A model generated the notes under the pieces. It was given only the letters and a program-made list of their open reading frames with translations, was not told the origin of the DNA and did no database searches. This document shows, one piece after another, positions 12,531 through 25,700 of a stretch of DNA of 64,000 nucleotides. The translations under genes and the position numbers were made by a program. Numbering within the stretch: the stretch's first letter is position 1; each line of letters starts with the position of its first letter. The DNA comes from Trichuris trichiura (Eukaryota; Nematoda; Enoplea; Trichinellida; Trichuridae), in NCBI GenBank assembly GCA_037903355.1, contig JBAJFE010000012.1, positions 558,001 to 622,000 of the forward strand, read 5' to 3'.

Positions 12531-14893
12531 GTGATTATGTGCACTAGCGGGGAATTGACATACGGCAAGGTGAATTCACGATCAAGCTGATGCTTCCAGC
12601 CAGCTAACTGGAATTCCTGCTGCTATTTTAAGTTTCAAACTGACTGCTCGAACGCAAGTGTCGTATTATTATTTAATAATTGCGTCCAAGTATCCGCCTG
12701 CTGTTCCTTCGAATAATTTGCCATTTCCTTACTTAGAAAAGGTTTTAACGCGGTTCGAAGGTTAGATTCTGCCGACACCTTTGATTAACATTAAGCTAGC
12801 CGAGCAAGAGGCACAGAGTTTAAAGATACAAATGCGATGCTGCCACATTTTTTAACAGTGCAGTGCATCATGGTTGCAGGCATATTAACTAATGTACATT
12901 GCTACAATTTCTTCTTACATAGTTCTCTTCGCGGAGTTAATTTCCTTGTGTATGCCTGAACAGTTTTATCATATCTTTCGTTACATTATTTGAAAACATT
13001 TCTGCGTACTAGTCTCAAAGATTAATAATACTAATCACGGTGTTCAATTCAAGGAAGGCATGGATTGGATATGCCGAAACTTACGAAAAAAGTGATCGCC
13101 GCTGCATCAGCGTTGTGGAATTCTGTCGAAATGCACATGACTTATCATACATTGTTTACCGTGACACACTGTCAGCCAAATGAATCGCTTTGATGGAGCG
13201 GGAGACAAACGCCGTTCCGTTCAAGTTCCAATCAACCACCGCTTCGAAAAGTCCTTTGCAAGAGCATCATTGTTCATACGCTTAAATTCTGTCCATATAT
13301 TTATGATCAATTTTTGCTGTTGACATTTAAGCTGGATGAATTAAAATGCTTGCTATAAGCAAAAATGACCGCTCTCTTCTAGCGGTTTAATTCCCAACTC
13401 TTGAAGCACTTGTGAAAGGATCTTTAGTTCCAAATTTTTGGCTACTTAACAAATGAACTTAGATACTGCTATAAAGGCGAAAGCAGATTGAGAATATAGG
13501 AGGGCAGAGCAATGAGCATTTATGACGCAAATGTAGATTGCATTATGTTGAACATTTCTCTGCGAACTGAGAGAGAAACCGTGGCCAATGAAATGCTTTT
13601 TAATTTAAAGAGCATTTCATTGTACCCTCATTAACAGCGCTGAGCTTTTGGTGACCATTGATATTTGAGCAGAAAAAAATAAGGCAGCAAATAAAAGCTG
13701 AAAGCTTATATCTAAATCCTGGTGTCTAAAAATGAAAATTATTAAGCCAGCAGCAGAAGCATTTTGCTAATAAACGGATGCTCAACCTTAGAGAAAGTAG
13801 GTTACGGACAGCTCAGGTTAATGAGCGACAGCTGCGATCTTGCCAAGATTTGGTACGCACCAATTTCCTACATTTTGGATATGCAAATTAATCTTAAAAT
13901 GAACTAAATGCGCTGCCTAATTTTTCGTTACACAACAGTAAAAATCTTCTATTAATAGAAATATTTGTTGCGCGAATTTGCAAATACAGTAATATCCAGG
14001 ATGCTCAGGAATTGGTATTCCAGATTTCAGACTTCAAATTTGGGAACATATTGGGCTGAAACTAAGTGTAAACTCAAAATTTGTTTAACAGTTTGTGCGC
14101 ATCGTGCACAGGTAGTGTGAAAAAATTATTTTGCGTCGCTTCGATGGTACAGCAGGTTTTATGAGCTTTCCAGCGAACGCGATACTCTGACATGAGGTAC
14201 AGTTAATGTGATACTACTTCCCCTGCAATCCTATCTTCCAGTAGGATCGTTACATGACGTTGTGTAGGGAACACTTGTGTGACTTCGTCACAACGCTTGA
14301 AAACTTCCCCGATTTCAGGATTCCAAGTAGGTGGCTACTTATTGTGCTATGGAATCTTCGTCGCGGTTAAGCCATTTATTCTTGCGAAAAAAAGCCGATG
14401 ATTCTGACCAGAGTGCAATCCTGAAAGATTAGGATTTACCCACAAAAATAGCTGTGTCAAATGTGGCATGCGTACCTGAATATAAAAATGTACATGACAG
14501 TTAAATGGCATCCTATATTCAGCTGCGGAATGCAGTAGTACAAGACGTTCCATGACGCAAGTACAACTGGAAAAGCTTACGGAACTCGTGGATACATTCA
14601 GCTGCGTAAATTTCAGAAGGAAAAGTTTTCAAGTAATATTCATTTGAAAGTGAACAGTAACCCCTGTCGAGATTAGACAGAAAAGTAGCTCTAAGTTTTT
14701 TGCTGGATAATGTTTTACTATGCATCTTAAAAGCGATTTGTTCCATAAAGTCTTGTCGATTATAAGTTTCAGCGTCTGAGAAATTCAGGTTCTTTCCTGG
14801 CAAGTATGCGCCTACCCGCCCTGCCCTTATCTACGAGCATATATACTACTCTGTTATGCACTTATCCTACCCTAAGCCAAAATGTGAGCGTTA

Positions 14894-14965
14894 TTTTTAG
14901 GCTGATGTTTAGCTAAAGGCAGAATCGGATGGCCAGCAAACTTACAGTATGACGATGTAGCGCAT
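14894..14965 (+). repeat. dispersed repeat, copy 1
   Basis: A TTAGGC-containing start is followed by GGCCAGCAAACTTACAGTA and then TGACGATG. It shares a block of more than 20 bases with 48215-48240, with one mismatch, and shares its layout with 17096-17165. Confidence 0.5.
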
Positions 14966-17095
14966 AACTGACATGACCAAAAGTTGAATGTATCCTGAGA
15001 AGATTTCAAAAGAAGTATGGCTGTAGAATTTGCAATAAGGTTGTAGTGAATTAATCAAGACTAGCGGAATCCCGTTTATTAATAATGAGGACTCAAGATT
15101 TCATTCCCGCTGAAAATGGAAACTTCGTCGTTCTGACTGGGCCTACTCGCACAAATTTGCTTTCGAGGAAAACTTGATTTTAAGGAGCATCAATAATCTT
15201 AGCCTGCGGTTTCTTTACGAAAAAACTAACGGTTGTTGCTTTAATCCAAAGCGCTGACTTTCTTATAGATCATAGTCGCCGTGTATGCAAGGATATTTTC
15301 ATGCTTGTAAATAAAAGTAAAATAAAGGAAACGCCTTGATGATGCGCATCGGTGGAATTTTTTCTTTCTTGCAGCTGCGCTCGAAATAGCAATCAAATTT
15401 CAACATTAGTTCTAAATGGCCTTTCTTTTCTGCACAGGTTGCAATCTTCGCTTGCGAAGCCGCAGGCAACAGAAATGGCAGCCAAAACGATTGACTGACA
15501 TCTATTTCGGCTTTTGTCAATGGTTAACCGCTCTTCAGTAAATTGACGTATTGTGACAGCTTCATTCAAACGTTTTCTCCCGTTTTGGGTCACCACCAAA
15601 AACGGACACGCCCTTTAATCTCCCATTTGCTTCGTCACGCAGACGTGAATGAACATCTTTTCCTTGCCTGCTATGGACACAGCAATTTTGAGACCACCAG
15701 TCGCGCGCGTCCCGAGACAGTCATACATACGTGCGCTTCTTTCTTTTCCGGCGCTTCCAGACATTAAAGGTTGTATTAAGTACACGATTTAACCGTTTTA
15801 GGCTCCTATGTCGTGTACGTTAATAGTTGCAGAAGAGCAATTGTTTAAGATGCTTCAATCAATCTCAATGTGATCAAAATGCTGAGCGCAATGGCGCAGG
15901 TCAATGGACTTAATTTTTAAATAAGATGGCGAATTCCTTCAAGTAAATATGATATCGCTGAGCAACGCATTCATGAAATTCCTTTGCGAAGACTTGAAAC
16001 ACTTTTCGTGAGGCATAGTAAAGTCATTCATTGTTAAGACGTAGGCAGAAATGTTGTTCGGATTCACGCGCTACCACTTTTTATGTGGTTGCATCCGTTA
16101 GTTCCTTCTCATTGAAGTGTAGCGCTAAGTCAATTCCATTCTTGACCTTGCGAGGGTTCAGTTAATGGGTTGGATTTTCGAACCGAAGGTAAAAATATGG
16201 CTACTACGGCTACTGCTCATCAATCTCAGCAAAGTAACATAATCCTATCTCATTTTTTAAGTATCTAATGACCTTAGCCTTTCTATATCTTCTGCCCAGG
16301 TGAATTGATACTTCAAATAACGCGCAAGTTTGGTAGTATTTTGCGAGTATTTGCAGAGTACGTAAAACCATTGCAAGTGAATTATTATAAAATTTTTTCA
16401 ACATAATTTTTAAGGATTGCTAACGCCCTCTACTTTGTGCAATTACTGAAGGATGAGAATATCACTTTTGACTTTATTAGACTGTTAGCACACCAATCAT
16501 GCTCTGTATGACGTAATCTCAACGGATACTCACCGCCAGACGACTGTACAAACTAGCTTTACTCTACTCCAAAGAAAAGTGCAACGATTGCGATGAAGAA
16601 GTATTCTGGTGTAACGCATCTCTGTTGATGACTTTAAGATTTTACGATGACGTAAGCACCCTTGCTGTTCCTCCACCTGAACACTGCATCCTTATTCCTT
16701 GCTCTCCTTTTGTCATTATGCCAATTTCGATGCTGTCGTCTCCCCCTCTAAAAATAATATATCGCGCGAGACACTTTTCGATGATCACAGATACACTAGG
16801 AGCTTTTTACTGCTGTTTTGGATTTATTTAAAAATCACAAAGTTCATAATTTTCAATCTCAAAATACAAAAAGATTGATTCTAGAAAAAATAGAGAAGAA
16901 AATTCCTTAAATAGACTTTTCCGTTCTACTCCCAAAAACACGTCTGTATTGTCGATTTTGCGCCCCTTCTTCAGTCTGAGAAATGCAGGTTCCTTTCTTT
17001 TAAACATGTGACTATCTTGTTCTGGCTTTACCGCTGAGCGTGATAACTAACCTGTTCTGTCCTTAGCCAAACCTGATCCAAAACGAATGCCTTAT

Positions 17096-17165
17096 ATTTA
17101 GGCTTAGGCTTAGTCAAGAGTACAACCGAATTGCCCCCAAACTTACAGCAAGACTGCGGGAGGTA
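17096..17165 (+). repeat. dispersed repeat, copy 2, with TTAGGC tract
   Basis: Begins with two and a half perfect TTAGGC units (the nematode telomere hexamer). About 30 bases later comes CAAACTTACAGCAAGACTGC, similar to the other copies at 14.9 and 48.2 kb. Confidence 0.5.
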
Positions 17166-19799
17166 TAACTGATTTATTTCCAACAGCACAGGGTCATTTC
17201 TGAAAACAGATAACGCACGAAGATTGACGCCTTGAGCCAGATGTGCCGAATGCTTTGAAATGTACAATAGGGAGCAAGTCCTTAAAGGGTCGAAATCTGG
17301 AAACAAGGCAACATGTGGACGTGCCGAAAAGCTGTTAGCATAGCTAATATCCCGTGATAACCTCTTTTGTCGATTAGTGATTCGTATAAACGCGCGCTAC
17401 GTCTTATCATATTTTTCTTAGCGGGAAATAAGCTATGCATAGACTGCTGATACATTTAAGTAATTCGAATTCGTCATCTCAAAATATCCCTTCCAGTAGC
17501 CGATTCGGGTACGAGCGGAAAATGGGAAAATGATAAACAACTTAAATTAAAGGGCAGAAGTGAATTATGCCTTAACAAAAAGCACCGGTGATACCAGTTG
17601 CTGCGGGAGAATGGCATCGCTGCAGTTTTTTTTGAATTGGCGACTTTTCAAATTTTCAAACGCACTACACACAGTGGCTTTCGAACAACTCGAGCTGGAA
17701 CTGAGAAGTTGACACGAAAACGTTTAATTTTCTCTCCAATTATTTGAACACTGGCGCGAACAGGGGATTACAATCTAATAAATTTTTTTGCTGAAAATGG
17801 CATGGCGCTTTTTGCTTTCTAAACTTCACCTAAAGCAGCTCGTAAAAGTGATTTCTTTTCCATTCATGGAGTGCCGATCGTTCTTGTTGACCGTTCGGAC
17901 CACAAAAGCGTCTTTTGTCCATCTTCATTCCACACGCGTAGGAAAGTGAACGAAATGTGCTGGCAAAAACTTTTCATTCATTCTTCCACTCCTTGTAAGT
18001 CGTAATTTGAATTCTAGCTACTATTTGTAAGCTCGTCCGGGTTTGAAAATGCGAAAAGTACTTTGCTAGAAGTAAAGGTTCCCTTAGTTTACGATATTGA
18101 CATTGAAGTGTTCATGCGCTTATCTTTAGTCTCGCCTGAACTGTCTGTTCTCTGTATGACTTCGTTTATGACTGCTTATGCTCTGACGTAAATTATTTTC
18201 AACAGTGGTCTTTTTTCTTTTAGGACCACTGGTAGGACAAAAGCAGTGGCGGCTGCTCAGCGCGTAGGCGCACAAGTTTCTTCTTCCAATTCATCGTCAG
18301 AGTACAAATTTTCAAACTTGGTAAAGCGTTTTTGCTGAAACGTTCCCATTGAAGATACTATAGCCATGGACAATTAAAACTAGGCAACGTCCGCGTACGT
18401 AGTGCAGTGTTTTGACATCCATTTTAATCATGAAGTCATGCTCGCGTTGCTTAAGACATCTTGAGCTAAAGAAGCATGCTTCAGCTGTTCGTGGACTCCT
18501 GAGAAAGCGTTCTAGTATAACGTAAATTTCAAATAAGCGAAAAACAACCGTTTCAAGTTTGAGCACTTTCTAAAACATCGGAGTATACGTTGAACAAGCG
18601 CGCTAATGCCGTGCGGTTGTTCGGTAGTGTTTCACCTTATGTTACCGTTAAGTGGTTGTAATGTTTTATCTATGCAAAGTTCCAATGTCTGGACAGCTGT
18701 TCAAGGTAGTTGACAGCTTTCCGTTCAAAGCCTCAACACTAAGAATTGTAGGAGGCCTAGAAGACAATGAATGGCTGAAATTTGAATTTTGTGCAAGTTT
18801 CCGCCACCTGAGATGCTGTGACCTCATTAATAGAAAAAATGGCTTGCCGCATCTCTGCATCAGTTGCTTTCACTTGCAGCGAATGGCGAAGAAGTCTTTG
18901 TTTCGTAAAGTGTTGAAGATTTTGCCTTTTCCATATTGAAACAGTTAAACTAGTCCGTAAGCTTCTTTTCGTAGCGTGTGGTTGCTGAACCTATCGACTG
19001 CTCACCATCTTTATGCTGAAAGCGTCAGCGAGAGTCCTTTCGACAGCAGCTAATATAAATTTAATTTACAAGCACTTTCCTTGCTGAATGCGAGCTGAGA
19101 ATCGAAGCACAGCTACCTTGCAATTCCTTCAGTAGGGCTGAATGTGGAAACTATTGTCATTTCTGAAGCCCGGAAGGTGTTTTATAGTGCTTTTTTAGTT
19201 TTGCATTCCAATGGTTCAGGCGCCTTGACAAGCGTTCCTCATCCTGCCAGTAAAACGAGTTTATGACATCATAGCATTATGTCAGATTTTCATCTTTTGA
19301 CCAGCTAAGTGATTTTAAGTTTTACAAAGTGATTTTTAAAAAAAGCATTTCACTGTTTATCCTCTTTTCATTATCTTACCTTTGATTACCCAATTCGTTT
19401 AGTCGCAAGAAGGTGACTTATTCTTTTCATTCATTTAACGAGTTTCCCCGCGGCTAAGTTACATTTCCCTTACTTGGATTCAAGTTTGGCGAAAGTGGCT
19501 AAGGCAGGAATTTTCAAACTAGTTTATCCCATGAGCACACCACCATTCGATGTTGCATCAACGAACATTAGAATGCGCTGATTCGGTAAGCAAACTTCTT
19601 GTTGGCCTCATTGCCCAGTAAAGCGGCGAAGGGGCAAGTTTGGACTGCCTGATTGAATCATCTTTATGTCAGCTCAATGTGTGAATGAAACTCTTGAAGG
19701 GGTGTTCCGTCAAGGTTCATTGAGCATGTCATTTTTTAAAAAGTCGAACTACGCGAGGGACTAAGCCACTTTTTAGGCCAGATTACGCAGTCGCTCCGC

Positions 19800-22700
19800 A
19801 TTTCGAATTCTCGCTTTTTTCGCACTGCTTACACCCGCCAAGTATGAATCCCTCCGCTGGAAGCGTTTGGAGATATATTTTGTCCTTGCTTAATTTACAT
19901 AGTTACACGCATGCTGAAGGCGGTTTCTTCACCATTTCCATTTGGCATTGTAAACAAGTGCTACTTTTTGCGTTCTGCAAAGAGTTCGCACGTGCGTTTA
20001 AAAGTCGCGTTAAGTGGCGTAGTGCGTTCCGCTCATGGCAAGACTGTTTTTCACCCTCTGGCGGTCATATTTCCATTAAACGATGCTGCCTGCTTTTATG
20101 AATCGACTATCGCCATTTGCCGCCTTTTAGGAGGGTGTCATTGCTTCCTTACGCTGAATTCGTTGATTTTTGTTTCCCGCGGGCTCAGCCGACTGATCAA
20201 CACGCTGAATAGAGGTATAAGCTCATTTCCAGAGCGTATTACTTTGTCGTTTAGAAATAAATGCTTGTCAATTTGCTGCTAGGGCAATTTTTTGTTAAAC
20301 CACAAATTCTGACCACTAATAAGCTTATATCAACCGTGCGAACCAAGAAATGGTGATAGTGTTACTTCTTTGCAAAAACCCCAACTTAAGCGATTCTTCC
20401 AAAAACTTAAGGAAACCCTTATTTGTTCATAAGCTTTTATGTTGAAAGAGGTTTTTTCTGACTGATTAATAAGCTCTCAAAATAGTGTCTCTTTTCCTTA
20501 TACAGTCGCTCTGGTTCGTGTCGCAGACTCGTTTTGCTTGACTTCGTCATATTCGCAGAAGAGTAGAATAGATTCTTTGAAATAAACGTTGCTGCTGTTG
20601 CCACACTGTTTCCTTTCAACTTTGCATGCTGTCCAATTTTGCTAGGGCGGTCCGCCTAATGGCCTTAGATGCGCTGTTTTCATTTCCCTTCATTCTTCTG
20701 ATGCTGACGGCAGTGGAAGATACGATGCATATGACTACACTTTTTGCAATGGCCGAAGGACAAGTGACGTAAGCTTCACAATATTGGGAAAAAAATACCT
20801 GACGTCACGTTCGACGTAATGCATCTTAGATGCAGTTATGTTCTTCGGAATCCTTGGAACATCAGTTGCATTAATTGTCCCTCTAAGAGGAGAAGCTGTT
20901 GGCTAACGCATAAGTGAGCATTTTCATGGCTGCATGAAAAGCTGATCTTATGGCTTTTCATCGTACCGCTTCGAGAGGGGATCGAATGGATGTAAACAAT
21001 TTTTTGAAAGAGTGATCCTATTTATTTTTTCAAAAGCGCTTCACGTTAGCTTGCGGGAACTTTGCGAAATTGACACTTGTACCCCGCGAAACCGTTACCC
21101 AAAGTACCTTTATTTTTTGGCTTGTTTTAGAAGCGGCTTTTGTGCCTTCATCCATTCTCCATATTTCTTTTATTTCTGGTTTTTGTATTTAACATACGGC
21201 TTTGTCCGCTTCGCGGTTCGCCCAGAGTTTGACGGCACGAAAAGGGAAAATGATTTATCGTATCGCTTCCTAGCGCTCGAACTGAATGATAAACTGCTTT
21301 ATAGTTTTAAAGGCTCATATTCACGCTGCAAATGATGCCTGGCGTTGTAGTAGTCACTTACGCAAGTTGGCACAGTTTTAAGGTTATACTAAATTTTTTC
21401 CTTCACCCATTAGTACGCTACTGCACGCAGGCGCGTTCTGTTAATATTTTGCTTAAGGTGCAAATAGATTCTTTATCATATGAAGCCAAGTTGAAGAAGC
21501 ATCATTCGTTCTGCGTGCCTACCAGAGGCCATGCATGCCAAGGTTTAACGGATAGCATTTTTGCTGAACAATGTCGCAGCCTATTCGTTGACAACAATGG
21601 TCAGTTGTCCTTCTTGTTACGTAAATAGCGCAGGATCGGAATTGCAAATTTCCGCGGCCATATTCGAAACCCGTTGACTAGGTTCAATGTTTTTATCAGA
21701 AAAGGTTACCGCGTTTGCGTAAATGTCGCCTTACACGTTTTGAATTATGATAGTTAACTGCTCCGGATGCTCAACTTTCTCTGTTAATTATTTCGAAAAC
21801 GAAACGAGCGCCATCGTCGCTTTACAGCAGCCAAACACAGAAGCCGCCTTATTGTCCGGCCGGTCATCGAGTGGCTTTGGTGATGTGCAACGAATTCTGA
21901 TCGTTCCATCGTGACGCCTTTTTGGTTGCTCTGTTCGCGCGATCGGTTTTTTTTAGTTTTATCTATCGGCAGCCTCCGAACAGAACAAGGCAAGTGATAA
22001 CGCTTCGAGCTATGTTGCCCTGCTCTGCCGCCAAGGCTGACCCGTTGAATTAGCCAGCGTTGTCTCTTCCTAAGGTGCAAAGGGAGCAGCTGCAGCTCAG
22101 CGGCGTTAGGGTCCTCCGTGATGCCGGCGCTTTCTAGCATATCAGTACTGCTCACTACTATTACGATTTTTGCTCGTTTTGTTCTTGATCCGCGTTAGCG
22201 GACAGTCCGACGTTACCAGCTTTCGCTGTTCGCTTGTTGTCTTCTTTCAGGCGACTGCTGTCCTTGCTGACTTCGCATTTCCAGGTGCACGAAGAGCTTT
22301 GCTGTTTCCGACTGGTCAGTGCCACAGAACCACTTGCGCTGCTGCGAGCACTTCGCCCCGTTGTTCCATCCCGCGCAACCGGTAAGCAGTCGCTTTCTTT
22401 CCTTACACACATTTTGCTTGTGCTGCCTGCGCATTCCTTTTCAAACCGCAAAACATTAAATGTTGCTGCGCCCTGAAATCTCTCAGCGGCTGGGCCTACC
22501 ACGCTGGCTGCCATTCAGCTTGCCGAGTGAAAGAGAGAGAGAGAGAAAGCTTCTATTCGGTATTTATGTCCACAAGTTGACTGTCTGTCGCCATCGAGGC
22601 GTCGTAGGGTCTGGTCGGAGCTCCGCGTTACTCTGCTAGACATGATCATTTATTAAAGTGTTCAAGCTTTTGGCGGGAAACAGGTGCGGCCCAGCTGAAT

Positions 22701-25700
22701 CGCTTGACAGATTCAGCGCCATGGAACATATTTGGGATCGTGACGATGATAGTGTCAATGTGCGCATAATGGTTATTGCAATTTATGAATAGCAGTTGCG
22801 AACGGGAGTTAGAGAGTCATCGTAGCGAAGGCGGGCGCTCCCACTTCTGTAGCTGCTTTACAGCTGCCCACCATAGGTCACTCGTATGATAATTGAAGCT
22901 GCTCCGTTGTTGGATCAGCTCCGTCGTTTTAGGCGACGCGTCCTCACGTCATTCGGTTGTCACCGCTGTATACATTTCAAGGGCGTTGTTTCCAAAAGCA
23001 ACCTTCGTCTCATACGCGTCCACACGGCCGCTTGCTTCAGGCGCGTCTCTTCAACCTACTCCTATTGGCGCAATCTGAAATGCAGATGGCGCTTGCTATA
23101 GTTAACTGCAGAAGTTGTATGTACATTTTTTTGGCCGTTAGATGACACCAGAGCGACGAGTTAGATGATGTAAGTTTCATTAGGCTGCACTATTATGCTT
23201 TCTGTTTCGGTTGAAAGTTGGAAAATCCTGTCTGAGCTCCGTCTCTTTCATTGCCATTGGTCCAGCTACGCCGGACTGCGTGCTGTGTAGCAGCTGCCTG
23301 GTAAGCAATGTACATCTGCACGTATAGACCAGTGTAGGAACGTAGGCGTACATCAGTGCGTCGCACTAAACTGAACCTAAACGGGCCGAAAAATGTGGGA
23401 AGAACCGCGGGGTCCGTTGTCCGCTGAGATCGGACAAAATCTTTCACAGTGGACTGTTCGGTCCGCTCGTAACGCATGTTTCCATTCCGTCTTCTTTTGC
23501 TGCGAGCTGTATCGTCCCTTAATTTGAGTACGCTTTAAGTTTGCCGCAGCGGGCAGATGTTTTGGACTCAGTTGCGCGCGTCTTTGTGATAGCCGATCTT
23601 ACGTATATTGCAACTTTAACACTGCTTGTTAATGATGAAGGCACAAGAATGCGTTCTCATGTAGCAACGATGGTGTACCTGCCGCGCTGCTTCCTTAATG
23701 GGATTCTCCGCTCTCAGCTGTCGGCGCATTAACTTTGACAGTAGTCGATAGCTGCGCGAAAGAATTTCTTCCAGGCACGTTCAAGGCACGACGCGCAGCA
23801 AAAGTTGTTTGGCGGCGCGTCGAAAGTTTTTCCCTTAGCCAATAGCATTGTTGATTACCATTGGTTCCTGGCGCTGCTGTGTGAACTTTTTGAAATGGAA
23901 AATGGCGCGAGGCAAACAGCGTGGCGGTGCTGCGCCGACAAACTTGGCTTACGAATCAGCTATTAATGCAATGTTTTTTGCTGGCATGATGCCAAGTAGG
24001 CCAGATTAAAAGTTCAAATCAGCTTGTAGTCTAATACTTTATCTTGCGGTTTCGGGGCGTTGAAATATTCAGTGTATGCAAATAGGGAACAACGAACCTA
24101 TCTTTTTAATGAATAAGCTCCTATGGAAGAGAACCGACTAAATTTCCTTGAAATCTTCCGTTTAGGTTGGTGGCGTAAAATGAAATAGGGTTGGAAGTAG
24201 TAAGTACATCATCTTAGGCCGAGGACAAGCAGCGCCGTAGCAAACTGGTCTATGCAGGCTATATATGAGAGTTTGCTGGAGAAAATTAAAAAATTCGAAG
24301 CGCCTTTGTCGTTTACTTTTTTAGTGACCGGACAGCGTTGTCCCGTCACCGGTAGCGCATCCTTGCAATGTCTGTTACGTTGTCGGAGCGAATTAGCAAA
24401 AATATTTACGGCACAGCAAGTCGTTTTGACGTGTTCAACGTGTCGTCGCTCGGCTTGAGATTCATAGGGCGACAAGCCGGTGACATTTCTCGGCTACAAT
24501 CGAGTTCGCGCTGTTTTCGATCGTAACTGGCAAGCGCATTCCATTACGGAAGGTTCATTTCCTTTGAAAGCTTTGCCATTCCTGAAGCGCTTGTCTTTGA
24601 CGATGCTTTGCCCCTTCTGGTACTCGCATGTTTGCTTTGGGCGAGGATCCTGTTTCGATAAGACTGCCGTATGAAACGTGGCCACTTTTTATTGTCATGC
24701 ATTTGTCTATTTCTCTTCTCTCCAAGCGGCCATGTGTGGCAAAGGGTTTTTTGGCTAAGGCAGACCGGCGCGACTGCGTACGATCATATTTGTCATCTTT
24801 GCTGCTTTGTTCTGCTAAGCCGACGATGTTACCTTTTCCGTTAGGTTTCCTAATAATGTTTTTCGCTTCATTGTCTCTTCTTTAAGTTTGCGTGTCTGCC
24901 GAGCGACCCCGTGTTTGTTCGTCACCACGCCGAGATAGTGGGGAAACGCCTTAGGCGGATGGCGAATTCATTAAAACATTACGATGCTAAGGCAGTTCCT
25001 GTTCGGCTTTTCAATTCTTGTCTCTTCCGAGCAAAGAACAAAAGTAGAGGTGGCAAGTTTTGTCCCTTTCAGTCGCTTAGACGCCGCGGCATTGGCATCT
25101 ACATTGACTGCATAATACTACGCGTTGCCGCGCTTTGCGTCTTACTAACTCCTTTCTTGCCAATCTCGCGATAGCGCGCTTGGCGTAAACGTTTTTGTCG
25201 CCAGAAGCGCCCTTAGGGTTCCATCTCCGTATCATTCAGCTCATCTATGTTCGTCCCAAATCGACTTAAAGCTGCTTTGACGAAGCGTATACCCGTGCCA
25301 TTCGAATTTTTGAGCTACTGTAACAGGGAAAAGAAGGTACCATTTCTAGGTGAACAAGGCGCTAGGATAGTCCATATTTGCAAACGTGCCTTCTTTAGTA
25401 ATGTGCGATTGTCATGATACATTGATTAGGTCTTTTGTACGAGCAGTCAGTCGAATTGGGGAGTGCCCGAGGGCATGATTAACCGCCAGGCGGACCATTT
25501 GGCAGATTGCCATTGTTCTTTGGAAGGTGCCGGGTCCTGTGGCGCTTTTGGACAGGCATTGGTGACAGGAAGAGAGATTTTGATTGAGCGCACCTAGCTG
25601 GCGGCGTTTTGCGGATGGCGCGCCGTTATGCGCAGCCCGTGGCGACATGTCGCCCGGAATGCAAGCGTATACCAGTTCACCGAGCTGTCGCCGGTTGTGT

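Larger units (their letters stand above)
12600..19800. other. no recognisable gene
   Basis: AT-rich, stop-rich sequence. The longest open stretch, 14519-14803 minus (94 codons), has no family resemblance. The region contains two members of a dispersed repeat near 14.9 and 17.1 kb. I see nothing else that I can support. Confidence 0.4.

Noticed and set aside
13380..13400. tRNA B-box-like GGTTTAATTCCC
   Set aside because: No A box or cloverleaf arms at the right spacing upstream.
21784..22514. Two consecutive minus-strand frames (117 and 123 codons)
   Set aside because: Separated by clustered stops, with low-complexity Arg/Ser/Gln composition and no splice-consistent join. Kept only as a note in the GC-rich block.
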